Notes under the pieces: model-generated
What the model was told of the DNA's origin: nothing
Database searches by the model: none
What the model saw: only the letters and a program-made list of their open reading frames with translations
In this document: positions 18,852 to 26,599 of the stretch, piece after piece
Numbering within the stretch: the stretch's first letter is position 1
Layout of the letters: each line of letters starts with the position of its first letter
Translations under genes and position numbers: made by a program
Source: an uncultured Kordia sp.
GTDB taxonomy: Bacteria > Bacteroidota > Bacteroidia > Flavobacteriales > Flavobacteriaceae
Reading direction: 5' to 3'
Assembly (NCBI RefSeq): GCF_947489565.1
Contig: NZ_CANLEA010000002.1
Coordinates: forward strand, 186,001-250,000
DNA: 64,000 bases

Positions 18852-21236
18852 ATGAAACTATTTAAAATACTATTCATATCGTTTTTATGCTGTCAGTTTT
18901 CGTTGGCACAGAATGCAGATCGAAAGTTTGTGAGTTATGCTGAAAGCTTGAATGTACACTCCATCAAAGTATCTGATGGAACGTATTTTATTCGGCTGAT
19001 TAATGACAATATTATTGGAACAACCTTTATTCCAAAAGGACAAAAAATTACAGCGCAAAGTCATGCCGTAATTTTAAAAGACATTCAAAAAATAAAGTCC
19101 GTTTCTGAGACAGACACGAGTATTGAGTTGGTTTCTGATGGAATTTCAGCGCATATTCAAAAATCACCATTTCAAATTTCATACAGCTATAAAGGACAAC
19201 CTATTATTTCTGAAAAAACTGGCTATCAAAAAGTAGAAGGTGGCGAAGCGATTGATTTTAATTTGACAAAAGATGAAATTCTCATGGGCGGCGGCGCGCG
19301 TGCGTTGGGAATGAATCGTCGTGGAAATCGCTTGAAACTTTATAACCGAGCGCATTACGGCTACGAAACACGTTCTGAATTGATGAATTTTACACTTCCA
19401 ATTGTAATGTCTTCTCAAAAATACATGATTCACTTTGACAATGCTCCGATTGGTTATTTGGATTTGGATAGTAAAAAAGACAATACGCTTACGTACGAAA
19501 CCATTTCGGGTCGTAAAACCTATCAAGTGATTGCTGGCGATTCTTGGGTTGATGTGATTGATAATTATACCGATTTGACAGGAAAACAACCATTGCCACC
19601 ACGTTGGGCTTTTGGTAATTTTTCAAGCAGATTTGGCTATCATTCTCAAGCGGAAACCGAAGCGACTATTAAAGCGTTTAAGGATGAAGAAATTCCTGTA
19701 GATGCTGTGATTTTGGACTTGTATTGGTTTGGAAAAGAGATTAAAGGAACGATGGGGAATTTAAAAATTCACAAAGATTCGTTTCCCAACGCAAAGCAGA
19801 TGATTAAAGATTTTAATGATCAAGGTGTAAAAACGATTTTCATTACCGAACCGTTTATTCTAACGACTTCCAAACGTTGGTATGAAGCGTCAAATTTGGG
19901 AATTTTAGCGAAAGATTCTATCGGAAATCCGTTTAAGTTCGATTTCTATTTTGGAAATACTGGATTGATTGATATTTACAATCCGAAAGGAGAACAATGG
20001 TTTTGGAATATTTATAAAGAACTTGCAGACTTAGGTGTGGCAGGAGTTTGGGGCGATTTGGGAGAACCTGAAGTGCATCCAGAAAAACTAATGCATCACA
20101 CAGGAACTGCCAACGAGAAGCATAATATTTACGGACACGATTGGGCACGATTGATTTATGAAGGATACGCCAGAGATTTTCCAAACACGCGACCATTTAT
20201 TTTGATGCGTGCAGGATATTCGGGTTCGCAACGTTACGGACTCATTCCTTGGTCTGGCGATGTGAATAGAACTTGGGGCGGATTGCAATCGCAACCAGAA
20301 ATTGCCATGCAAATGGCCATGCAAGGTTTGAGTTATATGCACTCTGATTTAGGTGGTTTTGCTGGCGCGAATTTGGACGATAATTTATACACTCGATGGT
20401 TGCAATACGGCGTTTTTCAACCAATTTACAGACCGCATGCACAAGAAGAAGTACCAAGTGAACCTGTGTTTCGTTCCGCAAGAGCGAAAGCATTAGCAAA
20501 GCAAGCAATTGAATTGCGTTACCAATTATTGCCCTACAATTATACCATTGCTTTTGAGAACAATCAAAAAGGAACTCCGTTGATGCGTCCGTTGTTTTTT
20601 GTAGAAGACCATAACAAAAACTTGTATACAAACACTGCTACGTATTTATGGGGACATGATTTCTTAGTAACTCCGATTGTGAAAGATAGCGTGGACACCA
20701 AAGAAGTTTATTTTCCAAAAGATGCTGTTTGGTTTGACTTTGAAACCGATGAAAAAGTACTTGGCGGGCAAACAAAAATGGTCAACACCAAAGAAAACTC
20801 CATTCCTGTATATGTTCGTGGTGGCGCGTTTATTCCGATAGCTAACCCGATGCAAACCACCGCAGCATACAATCCAAATGTTGTACAGCTTCATTATTAT
20901 CATGATGAAAGTATCTCAGAAAGTGAACGCAAATTGTACAATGACGATGGCGAAACAAAAAATGCATATGAAAAAGGTATGTATGAGTTGTTGACGTTTG
21001 AAAGTGAGTTTGGCAACAATCGTTTGCTTATTGAATTGGAAGCAGAAATTGGTAAAAACTACGCTTCAAGCACCAAAGAAATGGAAGTGATTATTCATAA
21101 TATTCAGAAAAAACCTAGAAAAATAAAATTCCGCGGAAAGCGTGTCAAATTTGATTGGAACAACACTTATAAAACCGTGAAATTTACAATTAGCTGGAAC
21201 ACCAAAAAAGAACGTAAAATTACGATCAAACTATAA
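18852..21236 (+). CDS. GH31 alpha-glucosidase
   Basis: A 794-residue enzyme with a cleavable signal peptide (ending FSLAQ). It shows the GH31 N-terminal beta domain (GGGARALGMNRRGNRLKLYN), the barrel starting near WAFGNFSSRFGYHSQAETEATIKAF, the nucleophile motif GVWGDLGEPEVHP (D402), a downstream ILMRAGYSGSQRYGLIPWSGDV block, and the C-terminal PVYVRGGAFIP domain. It should remove terminal alpha-glucose from maltooligosaccharides in the periplasm, the role SusB plays in Bacteroides. It is tightly linked to the esterase upstream and GH13 downstream (17 bp). Confidence 0.93.
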   Translation: MKLFKILFISFLCCQFSLAQNADRKFVSYAESLNVHSIKVSDGTYFIRLINDNIIGTTFIPKGQKITAQSHAVILKDIQKIKSVSETDTSIELVSDGISAHIQKSPFQISYSYKGQPIISEKTGYQKVEGGEAIDFNLTKDEILMGGGARALGMNRRGNRLKLYNRAHYGYETRSELMNFTLPIVMSSQKYMIHFDNAPIGYLDLDSKKDNTLTYETISGRKTYQVIAGDSWVDVIDNYTDLTGKQPLPPRWAFGNFSSRFGYHSQAETEATIKAFKDEEIPVDAVILDLYWFGKEIKGTMGNLKIHKDSFPNAKQMIKDFNDQGVKTIFITEPFILTTSKRWYEASNLGILAKDSIGNPFKFDFYFGNTGLIDIYNPKGEQWFWNIYKELADLGVAGVWGDLGEPEVHPEKLMHHTGTANEKHNIYGHDWARLIYEGYARDFPNTRPFILMRAGYSGSQRYGLIPWSGDVNRTWGGLQSQPEIAMQMAMQGLSYMHSDLGGFAGANLDDNLYTRWLQYGVFQPIYRPHAQEEVPSEPVFRSARAKALAKQAIELRYQLLPYNYTIAFENNQKGTPLMRPLFFVEDHNKNLYTNTATYLWGHDFLVTPIVKDSVDTKEVYFPKDAVWFDFETDEKVLGGQTKMVNTKENSIPVYVRGGAFIPIANPMQTTAAYNPNVVQLHYYHDESISESERKLYNDDGETKNAYEKGMYELLTFESEFGNNRLLIELEAEIGKNYASSTKEMEVIIHNIQKKPRKIKFRGKRVKFDWNNTYKTVKFTISWNTKKERKITIKL

Positions 21237-21253
21237 AATTAACATATAAACCA

Positions 21254-22693
21254 ATGAAAAATCTAAACTTATTTTTAATTGTAACGCTTCTTTTCCTATC
21301 GTGCGATACAAAGAAAAAAGAAGCTGTAAAAACACCAGAACCCAAAGCAAAAGAAATTGCAGCTGTTTCAAAAGACATGATGGAAAGCGCCGTAATTTAT
21401 GAAGCAAACATTCGTCAATATTCGAAAGAAGGTTCTTTTGATGCTTTCACGAAAGATATTCCACAGTTAAAACAATTAGGCGTAAAAATTATTTGGCTGA
21501 TGCCGATTTTTCCTATTTCAGAAACCAAACGCAAAGCTACAGGTGACAAGTTTGCCAGTGATATTGAAGATCCTGAAGAGCGTAAAAAATACTTAGGAAG
21601 TTATTATGCCGTTTCTGATTTTACCAAGATCAATCCGGAATTTGGAACGATGGAAGATTTTAGAGAACTCGTAAAAACCGCACATGACAACGGTATTTAC
21701 GTGATTTTAGATTGGGTTCCAAACCATACAGGTTGGGATCATACTTGGATTAAAACGAATCCAGATTTCTATACAAAAAATGCAAAAGGCGAAATTACCG
21801 ATCCGCTAAACGAAGATGGAATACCTGTAGGTTGGGCAGATGTTGCTGATTTGAATTATGATAATAAGGAACTGCGCAAAGCCATGATTAAAGACATGCA
21901 ATTTTGGTTGACAGAAGAAAACGTAGATGGTTTTCGTTGTGATGTGGCAGGATCAGTTCCCACAAATTTTTGGGAAGAAGCTGTACCACAATTACGCGCT
22001 ACCAAAGATATTTTTATGTTAGCTGAAGCATGGGAACCAGAATTATTGAAAGGTAAATTGTTTGATATGGCGTACGGTTGGGACACGCATCACCGAATGA
22101 ATCATATTGCCAAAGGAGAAGAAACTGTTGCCAATTGGGACAAGCGTATGCAGCAAATTGATTCTTTGTATGAAAGCGATGATATTTTAATGAATTTCGT
22201 TACCAATCACGATGAAAATTCATGGAATGGAACTATTGAAGAACGCATGGGAAAAGGCGCTGCTGCATTTACAGCATTGAGTTTTGTGGCACCAGGAATG
22301 CCATTGATTTACTCAGGACAAGAATATGATATGAAGCATCGTTTGAAATTCTTCGAGAAAGATGAAATTCCGAAAGAAAAAGGCGAAATGTGGCCATTAT
22401 TAGAAAAGTTAGGAGCATTAAAGAATACAAATATTGCATTGCACGGCGGAAAAAATCCTGCTTCATACACAAAGTTGCAAACTAGTAAAGCAGCTCAGGT
22501 ATTGGCATTTAAACGTGAAAAAGATGGTAAGCAAGTGTATTATATTGGAAACTTATCTAACGAAGCTGTCATCACAACAATTGACCTTGTTGGAAGCTTC
22601 ACAAATCATATAAATGGCGACACTATTATGTTTAGAGAAGGACAAGATGTAGCCTTGCAGCCTTGGCAATATATGGTGTTAGTTGCTGAATAA
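21254..22693 (+). CDS. GH13 alpha-amylase lipoprotein
   Basis: A 479-residue lipoprotein (signal ending LLFLSC, DTKKK). It is compact, with no N-terminal accessory domain. GH13 regions: LDWVPNHTGWDH, GFRCDVAGSVP (nucleophile D230), MLAEAWEPE (E258) and FVTNHDENSW (D320). It lacks the additional Ig and CBM modules of the other two GH13 proteins of the locus, suggesting action on short soluble maltodextrins. It is the last gene of the plus-strand unit and is followed by a strong hairpin. Confidence 0.92.
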   Translation: MKNLNLFLIVTLLFLSCDTKKKEAVKTPEPKAKEIAAVSKDMMESAVIYEANIRQYSKEGSFDAFTKDIPQLKQLGVKIIWLMPIFPISETKRKATGDKFASDIEDPEERKKYLGSYYAVSDFTKINPEFGTMEDFRELVKTAHDNGIYVILDWVPNHTGWDHTWIKTNPDFYTKNAKGEITDPLNEDGIPVGWADVADLNYDNKELRKAMIKDMQFWLTEENVDGFRCDVAGSVPTNFWEEAVPQLRATKDIFMLAEAWEPELLKGKLFDMAYGWDTHHRMNHIAKGEETVANWDKRMQQIDSLYESDDILMNFVTNHDENSWNGTIEERMGKGAAAFTALSFVAPGMPLIYSGQEYDMKHRLKFFEKDEIPKEKGEMWPLLEKLGALKNTNIALHGGKNPASYTKLQTSKAAQVLAFKREKDGKQVYYIGNLSNEAVITTIDLVGSFTNHINGDTIMFREGQDVALQPWQYMVLVAE

Positions 22694-22712
22694 TATGTAA
22701 AAAACAGTAAAG

Positions 22713-22795
22713 AAGCTGTCTAAAAAATTTTGAAAAATGTCATCTTGAATTCGATTCGATTTGACGAAAAATTCATTCTTTAGACAGCTTTTTTT
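22713..22795 (+). terminator. Terminator of the starch locus, long-loop hairpin
   Basis: Arms AAGCTGTCTAAA (22713-22724) and TTTAGACAGCTT (22779-22790) are perfectly complementary and followed by TTTTTTT. The loop is unusually long (about 54 nt) and contains an ATTCGATTCGATTTGACG stretch related to the intergenic repeats, so a repeat copy may have inserted into the terminator loop. Confidence 0.7.
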
Positions 22796-22802
22796 GAGAA
22801 AC

Positions 22803-22895
22803 CTAAAGTCCAATAACTTCTTCTATAATTGAACCGCCAACTATAAGTTGCGTGTTTTCAATTTGGTGTTGTGCTAATTGATTTATTGTTTTCAT
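22803..22895 (-). CDS. Tandem 30-residue double-glycine peptide A
   Basis: ATG at 22893-22895, stop TAG at 22803-22805. The leader-like part starts MKTINQLAQHQIEN and ends QLIVGG; the residues after GG are SIIEEVIGL. It is the first of four paralogs of identical length (22803, 22926, 23068, 23193) on the same strand, sharing the pattern MKT-x-x-QL-x-x-x-x-IEN-x-Q-x-I-[VI]-GG-x-I-[IV]-EE. Conservation of the reading frame, length and leader while the tail varies is strong evidence that it is translated. The double glycine resembles leader cleavage sites of PCAT/C39-exported peptides. Function unknown; no modifying enzyme or exporter is adjacent. Confidence 0.7.
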   Translation of the reverse strand: MKTINQLAQHQIENTQLIVGGSIIEEVIGL

Positions 22896-22925
22896 CTGAA
22901 TTTGTTTTAAGAGTTTATACTAAAA

Positions 22926-23018
22926 TTAAAGACCTCCACTTTCTTCTATAATTGAACCGCCAACTATAACTTGCTCATTTTCAATTTTATACTGTACTAA
23001 TTGATCTACTGTTTTCAT
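22926..23018 (-). CDS. Tandem 30-residue double-glycine peptide B
   Basis: Start MKTVDQLVQYKIEN, then EQVIVGG and tail SIIEESGGL; stop TAA at 22926-22928. It is separated from peptide A by 30 bp, with a conserved AAATTTGTTTTAA-like spacer read on the plus strand. Same family as A, C and D. Confidence 0.72.
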   Translation of the reverse strand: MKTVDQLVQYKIENEQVIVGGSIIEESGGL

Positions 23019-23067
23019 CTAAATTTGTTTTAAAATTTATAATTAAGATTAATGCTGCTGAAAGAAA

Positions 23068-23160
23068 CTAAACTGCTCCACCTTCTTCAATGATAAAACC
23101 ACCAACAATAAGTTGCGTATTTTCAATTTGATATTCTTCTAATTGATGTATTATACTCAT
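23068..23160 (-). CDS. Tandem 30-residue double-glycine peptide C
   Basis: Start MSIIHQLEEYQIEN, then TQLIVGG and tail FIIEEGGAV; stop TAG at 23068-23070. It is the most divergent N-terminus of the four but has exactly the same length and spacing of the GG and EE motifs, with Phe in place of Ser directly after GG. Confidence 0.7.
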   Translation of the reverse strand: MSIIHQLEEYQIENTQLIVGGFIIEEGGAV

Positions 23161-23192
23161 AAGAATTTGTTTTAAAATTTATAAAATTAGGA

Positions 23193-23285
23193 TTAAATAC
23201 CTCCGTATTCTTCAACAATTGAACCGCCAATGATAAGCTGCTCGTTTTCAATTTGGTATTGTGTTAATTGATTCAATGTTTTCAT
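23193..23285 (-). CDS. Tandem 30-residue double-glycine peptide D
   Basis: Start MKTLNQLTQYQIEN, then EQLIIGG and tail SIVEEYGGI; stop TAA at 23193-23195. It is the promoter-proximal member of the array. The interval upstream (23286-23640) has no other gene that I can support. Confidence 0.72.
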   Translation of the reverse strand: MKTLNQLTQYQIENEQLIIGGSIVEEYGGI

Positions 23286-23640
23286 ATTAAATAAGTTTTA
23301 ATGATTTATAATGAAACTAAAGTACTGAAGATCAGTGATAGCAACTAGTAAAGCATCCGCCAATTCCGCGAATTATGTGAGATTAAGTAGTGAAGATTGC
23401 TATTTGTGAATTTTAAAAAAAACAGTGAGTCAATTGAAATAGAAATATGTTTTTATTGAAGATATCTGGTATAAACAATCAATAAACTAAGCAAATTGAA
23501 CGTTTCAATTTTATCTTGACTGTGTTCTATTTGACAATTTAATTCAGTTAAAAAAAGTATCATAGAAAATACTTTGAGCTTTTCATCTACAAAGAAATCA
23601 ACTCAATTTTTGATTTTTCAAAACCGAATATTGTTAAAAT

Positions 23641-23764
23641 AAAAAGAGCCTCCTTGCGGAAGCTCTTTTCTCTTACCAAAAATTGGTTATTCTTATTTGG
23701 GGTCTTAGGGTAATAAGGGAAATAATTTATAACCAATAAATTACTTTAACCATGAAAAAAAGTT
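23641..23764 (-). ncRNA. Candidate structured small RNA
   Basis: On the minus strand a TATATTTG box (plus-strand CAAATATA, 23770-23777) matches the Bacteroidota -7 consensus TAnnTTTG; no TTG is at the ideal -33 spacing. About 120 nt downstream is a strong terminator (AAAAGAGC / GCTCTTTTT, 23641-23669). Between them is a perfect 9-bp stem, ATTGGTTAT / ATAACCAAT (23682-23690 with 23729-23737). The only ATG is followed by four codons. No protein gene explains this promoter-terminator pair. Confidence 0.45.
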
Positions 23765-23827
23765 AAGTCCAAATATAATACCTCTATTTCATAAAACCCT
23801 ATATATTAGACAACAACTTACATTCCT

Positions 23828-23857
23828 TCGACGAACGTATACTTTTTATAGACGAAT
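23828..23857 (-). promoter_or_regulatory. Direct repeat, LytTR-type spacing, upstream of the candidate small RNA
   Basis: On the minus strand ATTCGTCTA and GTTCGTCGA are 9-bp direct repeats with starts exactly 21 bp apart (plus-strand 23849-23857 and 23828-23836). Two helical turns between direct repeats is the geometry of LytTR-family response-regulator sites. The nearer repeat is about 50 bp upstream of the -7 box at 23770-23777. Confidence 0.35.
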
Positions 23858-23916
23858 GCGCAGCGTAATGTCAAATTAATGTTAAGTCTCTTTCACCAAT
23901 ATGTTCTAAAAGTTAA

Positions 23917-23963
23917 AAAAAACACCTACAACTTGTCACAGATATGACAACAAGTGTTTTTTT
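23917..23963. terminator. Hairpin flanked by A-run and T-run before msrA
   Basis: A-rich AAAAACACCTACAACTTGTCA and TGACAACAAGTGTTTTTTT form an imperfect stem with a short loop. It could terminate on either strand. No gene ends just before it, so it may insulate msrA from the upstream small-RNA region. Confidence 0.4.
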
Positions 23964-24006
23964 GTTGTATTTGCAACCATATAAAATAATAAAATACTTT
24001 TATGAG

Positions 24007-24014
24007 TATCTTTG
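24007..24014 (+). promoter_or_regulatory. msrA -7 promoter box
   Basis: TATCTTTG fits the TAnnTTTG -7 consensus, 25 bp before the msrA start, implying a very short leader. No convincing TTG at -33. The same GAGTATCTTTG context recurs at 42272-42279. Confidence 0.5.
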
Positions 24015-24039
24015 TTTTTTGTTAAATAAAGAAGACTAG

Positions 24040-24579
24040 ATGAAAGAAAAAAATATACAAATTGCCACTATTGGCGGTGGTTGTTTTTGGTGTACAGAAG
24101 CTGTTTTTCAGGAAGTAAAAGGTGTTGAAACCATTGTTTCTGGATATACTGGTGGCACTGTTCCTGGAAAGCCTACGTATAGAGAAATTTGTTCGGGACT
24201 CACAGGACATGCAGAAGTAATACAACTTACTTTTGATGCTGATGTTATTTCCTTTCAGGAGATTTTAATCATTTTTATGGCAACACACGATCCAACGACC
24301 TTAAATCGTCAAGGTGCAGATGTGGGAACGCAATATCGTTCGGTTATTTTTTATCATGATGACATTCAAAAGCAAACAGCTGAAGTTGTCATTCAGGAAC
24401 TTTCTGAATATTATGATGCATCAATTGTAACCGAAATAACTGCGGCAGAAACTTTTTATGAAGCCGAAGTTGAACATCAAAATTATTACAGACAAAACAC
24501 ACAACAAGGATATTGCAGTTATGTGATTACTCCTAAGTTGACAAAACTTCGCAAGCTGTTTGCAGATAAATTGAAATAA
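24040..24579 (+). CDS. msrA: Peptide-methionine (S)-S-oxide reductase
   Basis: A 179-residue cytoplasmic enzyme that reduces methionine-S-sulfoxide in proteins. The active-site motif GGGCFWCTEAVF places the catalytic Cys at C15, with GYTGG, TGHAEVIQLTFD, THDPTTLNRQGADVGTQYRS and FYEAEVEHQNYY all present. No fused MsrB domain. It is a monocistronic unit with its own -7 box and the shared terminator at 24601-24632. Confidence 0.96.
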   Translation: MKEKNIQIATIGGGCFWCTEAVFQEVKGVETIVSGYTGGTVPGKPTYREICSGLTGHAEVIQLTFDADVISFQEILIIFMATHDPTTLNRQGADVGTQYRSVIFYHDDIQKQTAEVVIQELSEYYDASIVTEITAAETFYEAEVEHQNYYRQNTQQGYCSYVITPKLTKLRKLFADKLK

Positions 24580-24600
24580 TTTTTATACTTATACTATATA

Positions 24601-24632
24601 AAAAAGAGTACTAAAATATTAGTACTCTTTTT
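24601..24632. terminator. Bidirectional terminator between msrA and the gws operon
   Basis: AAAAAGAGTACTAA / TTAGTACTCTTTTT with a 4-nt loop. The genes on either side converge here, and both strands end in T-runs. Confidence 0.85.
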
Positions 24633-24681
24633 AACCACCTTTAATTTAAACTCTAGTCACTAAGGTTCTAGATCTTTTAAA

Positions 24682-25296
24682 CTATTTATGCAATACATAG
24701 TTATTAGTCTTCGCATATTCTTCAATTGAATTGAGTCCTATAGCGCGTCTTCTTTCGTTTACTTTATGAGCATTTGCAATTGGATATATATATGTGAATC
24801 CAGATTTTTTGTCTTTTTTCACTTGAGTACCGTAGTGTTGTTTTTTACCGTTTCGCATTAAAATCCGATCTTTTAGAAAGGCTAAATACCAACCATCAGA
24901 TTCATTATTATTAACCGATGTAACTAAATAGGGTAAATATTTTTCTTGTGTGTCAATTTCTGCATGTTGTACGACCAACCATAAGGTTTGATTCGCCATT
25001 TCTCCTACTTTATTTTTACTAAGCCAACCATAAGTATCAATAATGTGCAACACTTTTTTTTCGTTGATGCTATCTTGTTCATGAATAAGTTTCCATATGT
25101 ATGCTAACTCATCTGAATTTCTTCCAAATTTAGCTTCAGCTTCTGGAAGTAATTGTCGTAAAGTTTGATCTTCGATACGAATAGTTTCCAATTGTGCTTT
25201 GAGCAGTTTGTAATCTATTGGTTTTGCTTGTATTTGCGTTTGACTCTGCATCGTTATTGAACTAATAATAATTGTTATGAAAAGTAGTTGTTTCAT
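24682..25296 (-). CDS. DUF6624-like secreted protein of the grasp-with-spasm operon
   Basis: A 204-residue protein starting MKQLLFITIIISSITMQSQ, a Sec signal peptide. ATG at 25296 is chosen over a TTG at 25320 that would overlap the preceding gene. The mature part contains TYGWLSKNKVGEMANQTLWL followed by VVQHAEIDTQEKYLPYL, the pattern I associate with DUF6624, plus a GTQVKKDKKSGFTYIYPI tail. Function unknown. It is the last gene of the operon, 16 bp after the SPASM gene, and is the only exported protein in it, so it might act on the exported peptide. Confidence 0.75.
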   Translation of the reverse strand: MKQLLFITIIISSITMQSQTQIQAKPIDYKLLKAQLETIRIEDQTLRQLLPEAEAKFGRNSDELAYIWKLIHEQDSINEKKVLHIIDTYGWLSKNKVGEMANQTLWLVVQHAEIDTQEKYLPYLVTSVNNNESDGWYLAFLKDRILMRNGKKQHYGTQVKKDKKSGFTYIYPIANAHKVNERRRAIGLNSIEEYAKTNNYVLHK

Positions 25297-25312
25297 GATG
25301 TTGTGCGCTTTT

Positions 25313-26386
25313 TTAAGCAAAAACAGTGTTTACACTTTCCACTTTATCTGCCCATTTTCCTGTGTAAGGATCGTATTGACATTTTGCTGGTTTGGAATGT
25401 AAATCTCCGTCTGTTGTATACGCTCTACAATCTGTACAGATGTATCGATATTCGCAATCTCTACAACCATCAATATTATCTTTGTTGATATTCCATGGTT
25501 TTTGGAATTCGGCATCATCGGCAATTTTTGTCAATGAAATGTTGTTTACATGTCCATACGATTTTTGCATAGAAGGACAGTTTTTCACATTTCCTGTTTC
25601 GTCAATAGAAATTTTTCTATTTAAACATCCGTTGTGCTTTATATTTTCGGTAAATCCTTTTACATCTCTAATTCGCATAGAGTTTACATTGATTAATCCG
25701 CAACCTTCGCAACCACTTACTTTTTGTTTGGTATAGCCCAAACTTCCGTGGTAAACTTTTGATCTGTTTTTAGCTTCAGGTTCTTCATCAAAAAGTTCCA
25801 TATCATACGTGTGATAGGTAACCTGAGCAATTTCATATTTATCTAAAAGTGCTTTTATTTCTTTTTCTTTTCCGTCATATTCAATTAAGAAGTCAATTGA
25901 TCGGAAGTTTTTTCCAACGGTCAATGCCAATATTTCTTCTAATCTAGAAACAGGTAATTGGCAATAAGCTCTAATTTGAATGTGATAACACGCCAAGACT
26001 TCTAATTCGTTAAAAATCTTCTCAAAATCGTGCATTTCATCACGGATATCAATAATAGAATTGATAATTTTTGATGGATGATCCCACTCCAGTTCCATTG
26101 CTGGAAATCGATCTAAAGTATCCACTACAATTGCCAACTCTATGTCAACTAAATAATCGATAAAGTCTTTAAAGAAAATGAGATCTTCTTCTCCATCGAG
26201 CATTTCGGCAACAGTACCGATATTATTTTCTTTAAGTACTGATAATAGTTCATAGTATGAATTATCAACAAAGTACACTTTTTGTCTAGAAACATCGCAT
26301 AACATTGTTCTTGTGTGTCCTTTTACAGGAAAACAATCTGCGAACATATAGAGATATTTATCTTTTATGGTGGCTAATTCTTTCAT
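25313..26386 (-). CDS. gwsS: Grasp-with-spasm system SPASM-domain peptide maturase
   Basis: A 357-residue protein. The C-terminal third (from about residue 230) is a SPASM domain: CEGCG, HNGCLNRK, GNVKNCPS, GCRDCEYRYICTDCRAY and AKCQYDPYTGKW supply many Cys ligands for auxiliary iron-sulfur clusters. The N-terminal part has isolated cysteines but no CxxxCxxC, so the canonical radical-SAM cluster motif is absent. Family and neighbourhood (ATP-grasp and precursor peptide upstream) identify it as GwsS of the grasp-with-spasm RiPP type. It is tightly coupled to the genes before (4 bp) and after. Confidence 0.87.
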   Translation of the reverse strand: MKELATIKDKYLYMFADCFPVKGHTRTMLCDVSRQKVYFVDNSYYELLSVLKENNIGTVAEMLDGEEDLIFFKDFIDYLVDIELAIVVDTLDRFPAMELEWDHPSKIINSIIDIRDEMHDFEKIFNELEVLACYHIQIRAYCQLPVSRLEEILALTVGKNFRSIDFLIEYDGKEKEIKALLDKYEIAQVTYHTYDMELFDEEPEAKNRSKVYHGSLGYTKQKVSGCEGCGLINVNSMRIRDVKGFTENIKHNGCLNRKISIDETGNVKNCPSMQKSYGHVNNISLTKIADDAEFQKPWNINKDNIDGCRDCEYRYICTDCRAYTTDGDLHSKPAKCQYDPYTGKWADKVESVNTVFA

Positions 26387-26390
26387 CTTT

Positions 26391-26597
26391 TTATCTTTTT
26401 ATTTCAGTAACATCTACAATTTTCGAAATTGGTTTATCGGATCCTGAATAAAAAATGATACTACTATATTTTTCACTATATGCAGTTCTATAAAAAGGAT
26501 CTGAAGGCAGCAACTCATTATATATAAGGTAATTATAAAATAATGGTAAGTTTTCTAGTTGTGGTTCGCTAATTGGTAATTTCTTTAGTTTTATCAT
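26391..26597 (-). CDS. Small protein between gwsG and gwsS
   Basis: A 68-residue protein (MIKLKKLPISEPQLENLPLF ... SKIVDVTEIKR), with no signal peptide or transmembrane segment. It starts 2 bp after the ATP-grasp stop and ends 4 bp before the SPASM start, spacing that argues for a real translated gene. It is aromatic-rich (many Tyr and Phe) with a FYSGSDKPISKI segment. I do not recognise the family. It could be a recognition or scaffold subunit of the maturase pair. Confidence 0.65.
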   Translation of the reverse strand: MIKLKKLPISEPQLENLPLFYNYLIYNELLPSDPFYRTAYSEKYSSIIFYSGSDKPISKIVDVTEIKR

Positions 26598-26599
26598 GA

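Noticed and set aside
23754-23768. Tiny ORF MKKS on the plus strand
   Set aside because: Only four codons; the position is better explained as part of the minus-strand small-RNA unit.
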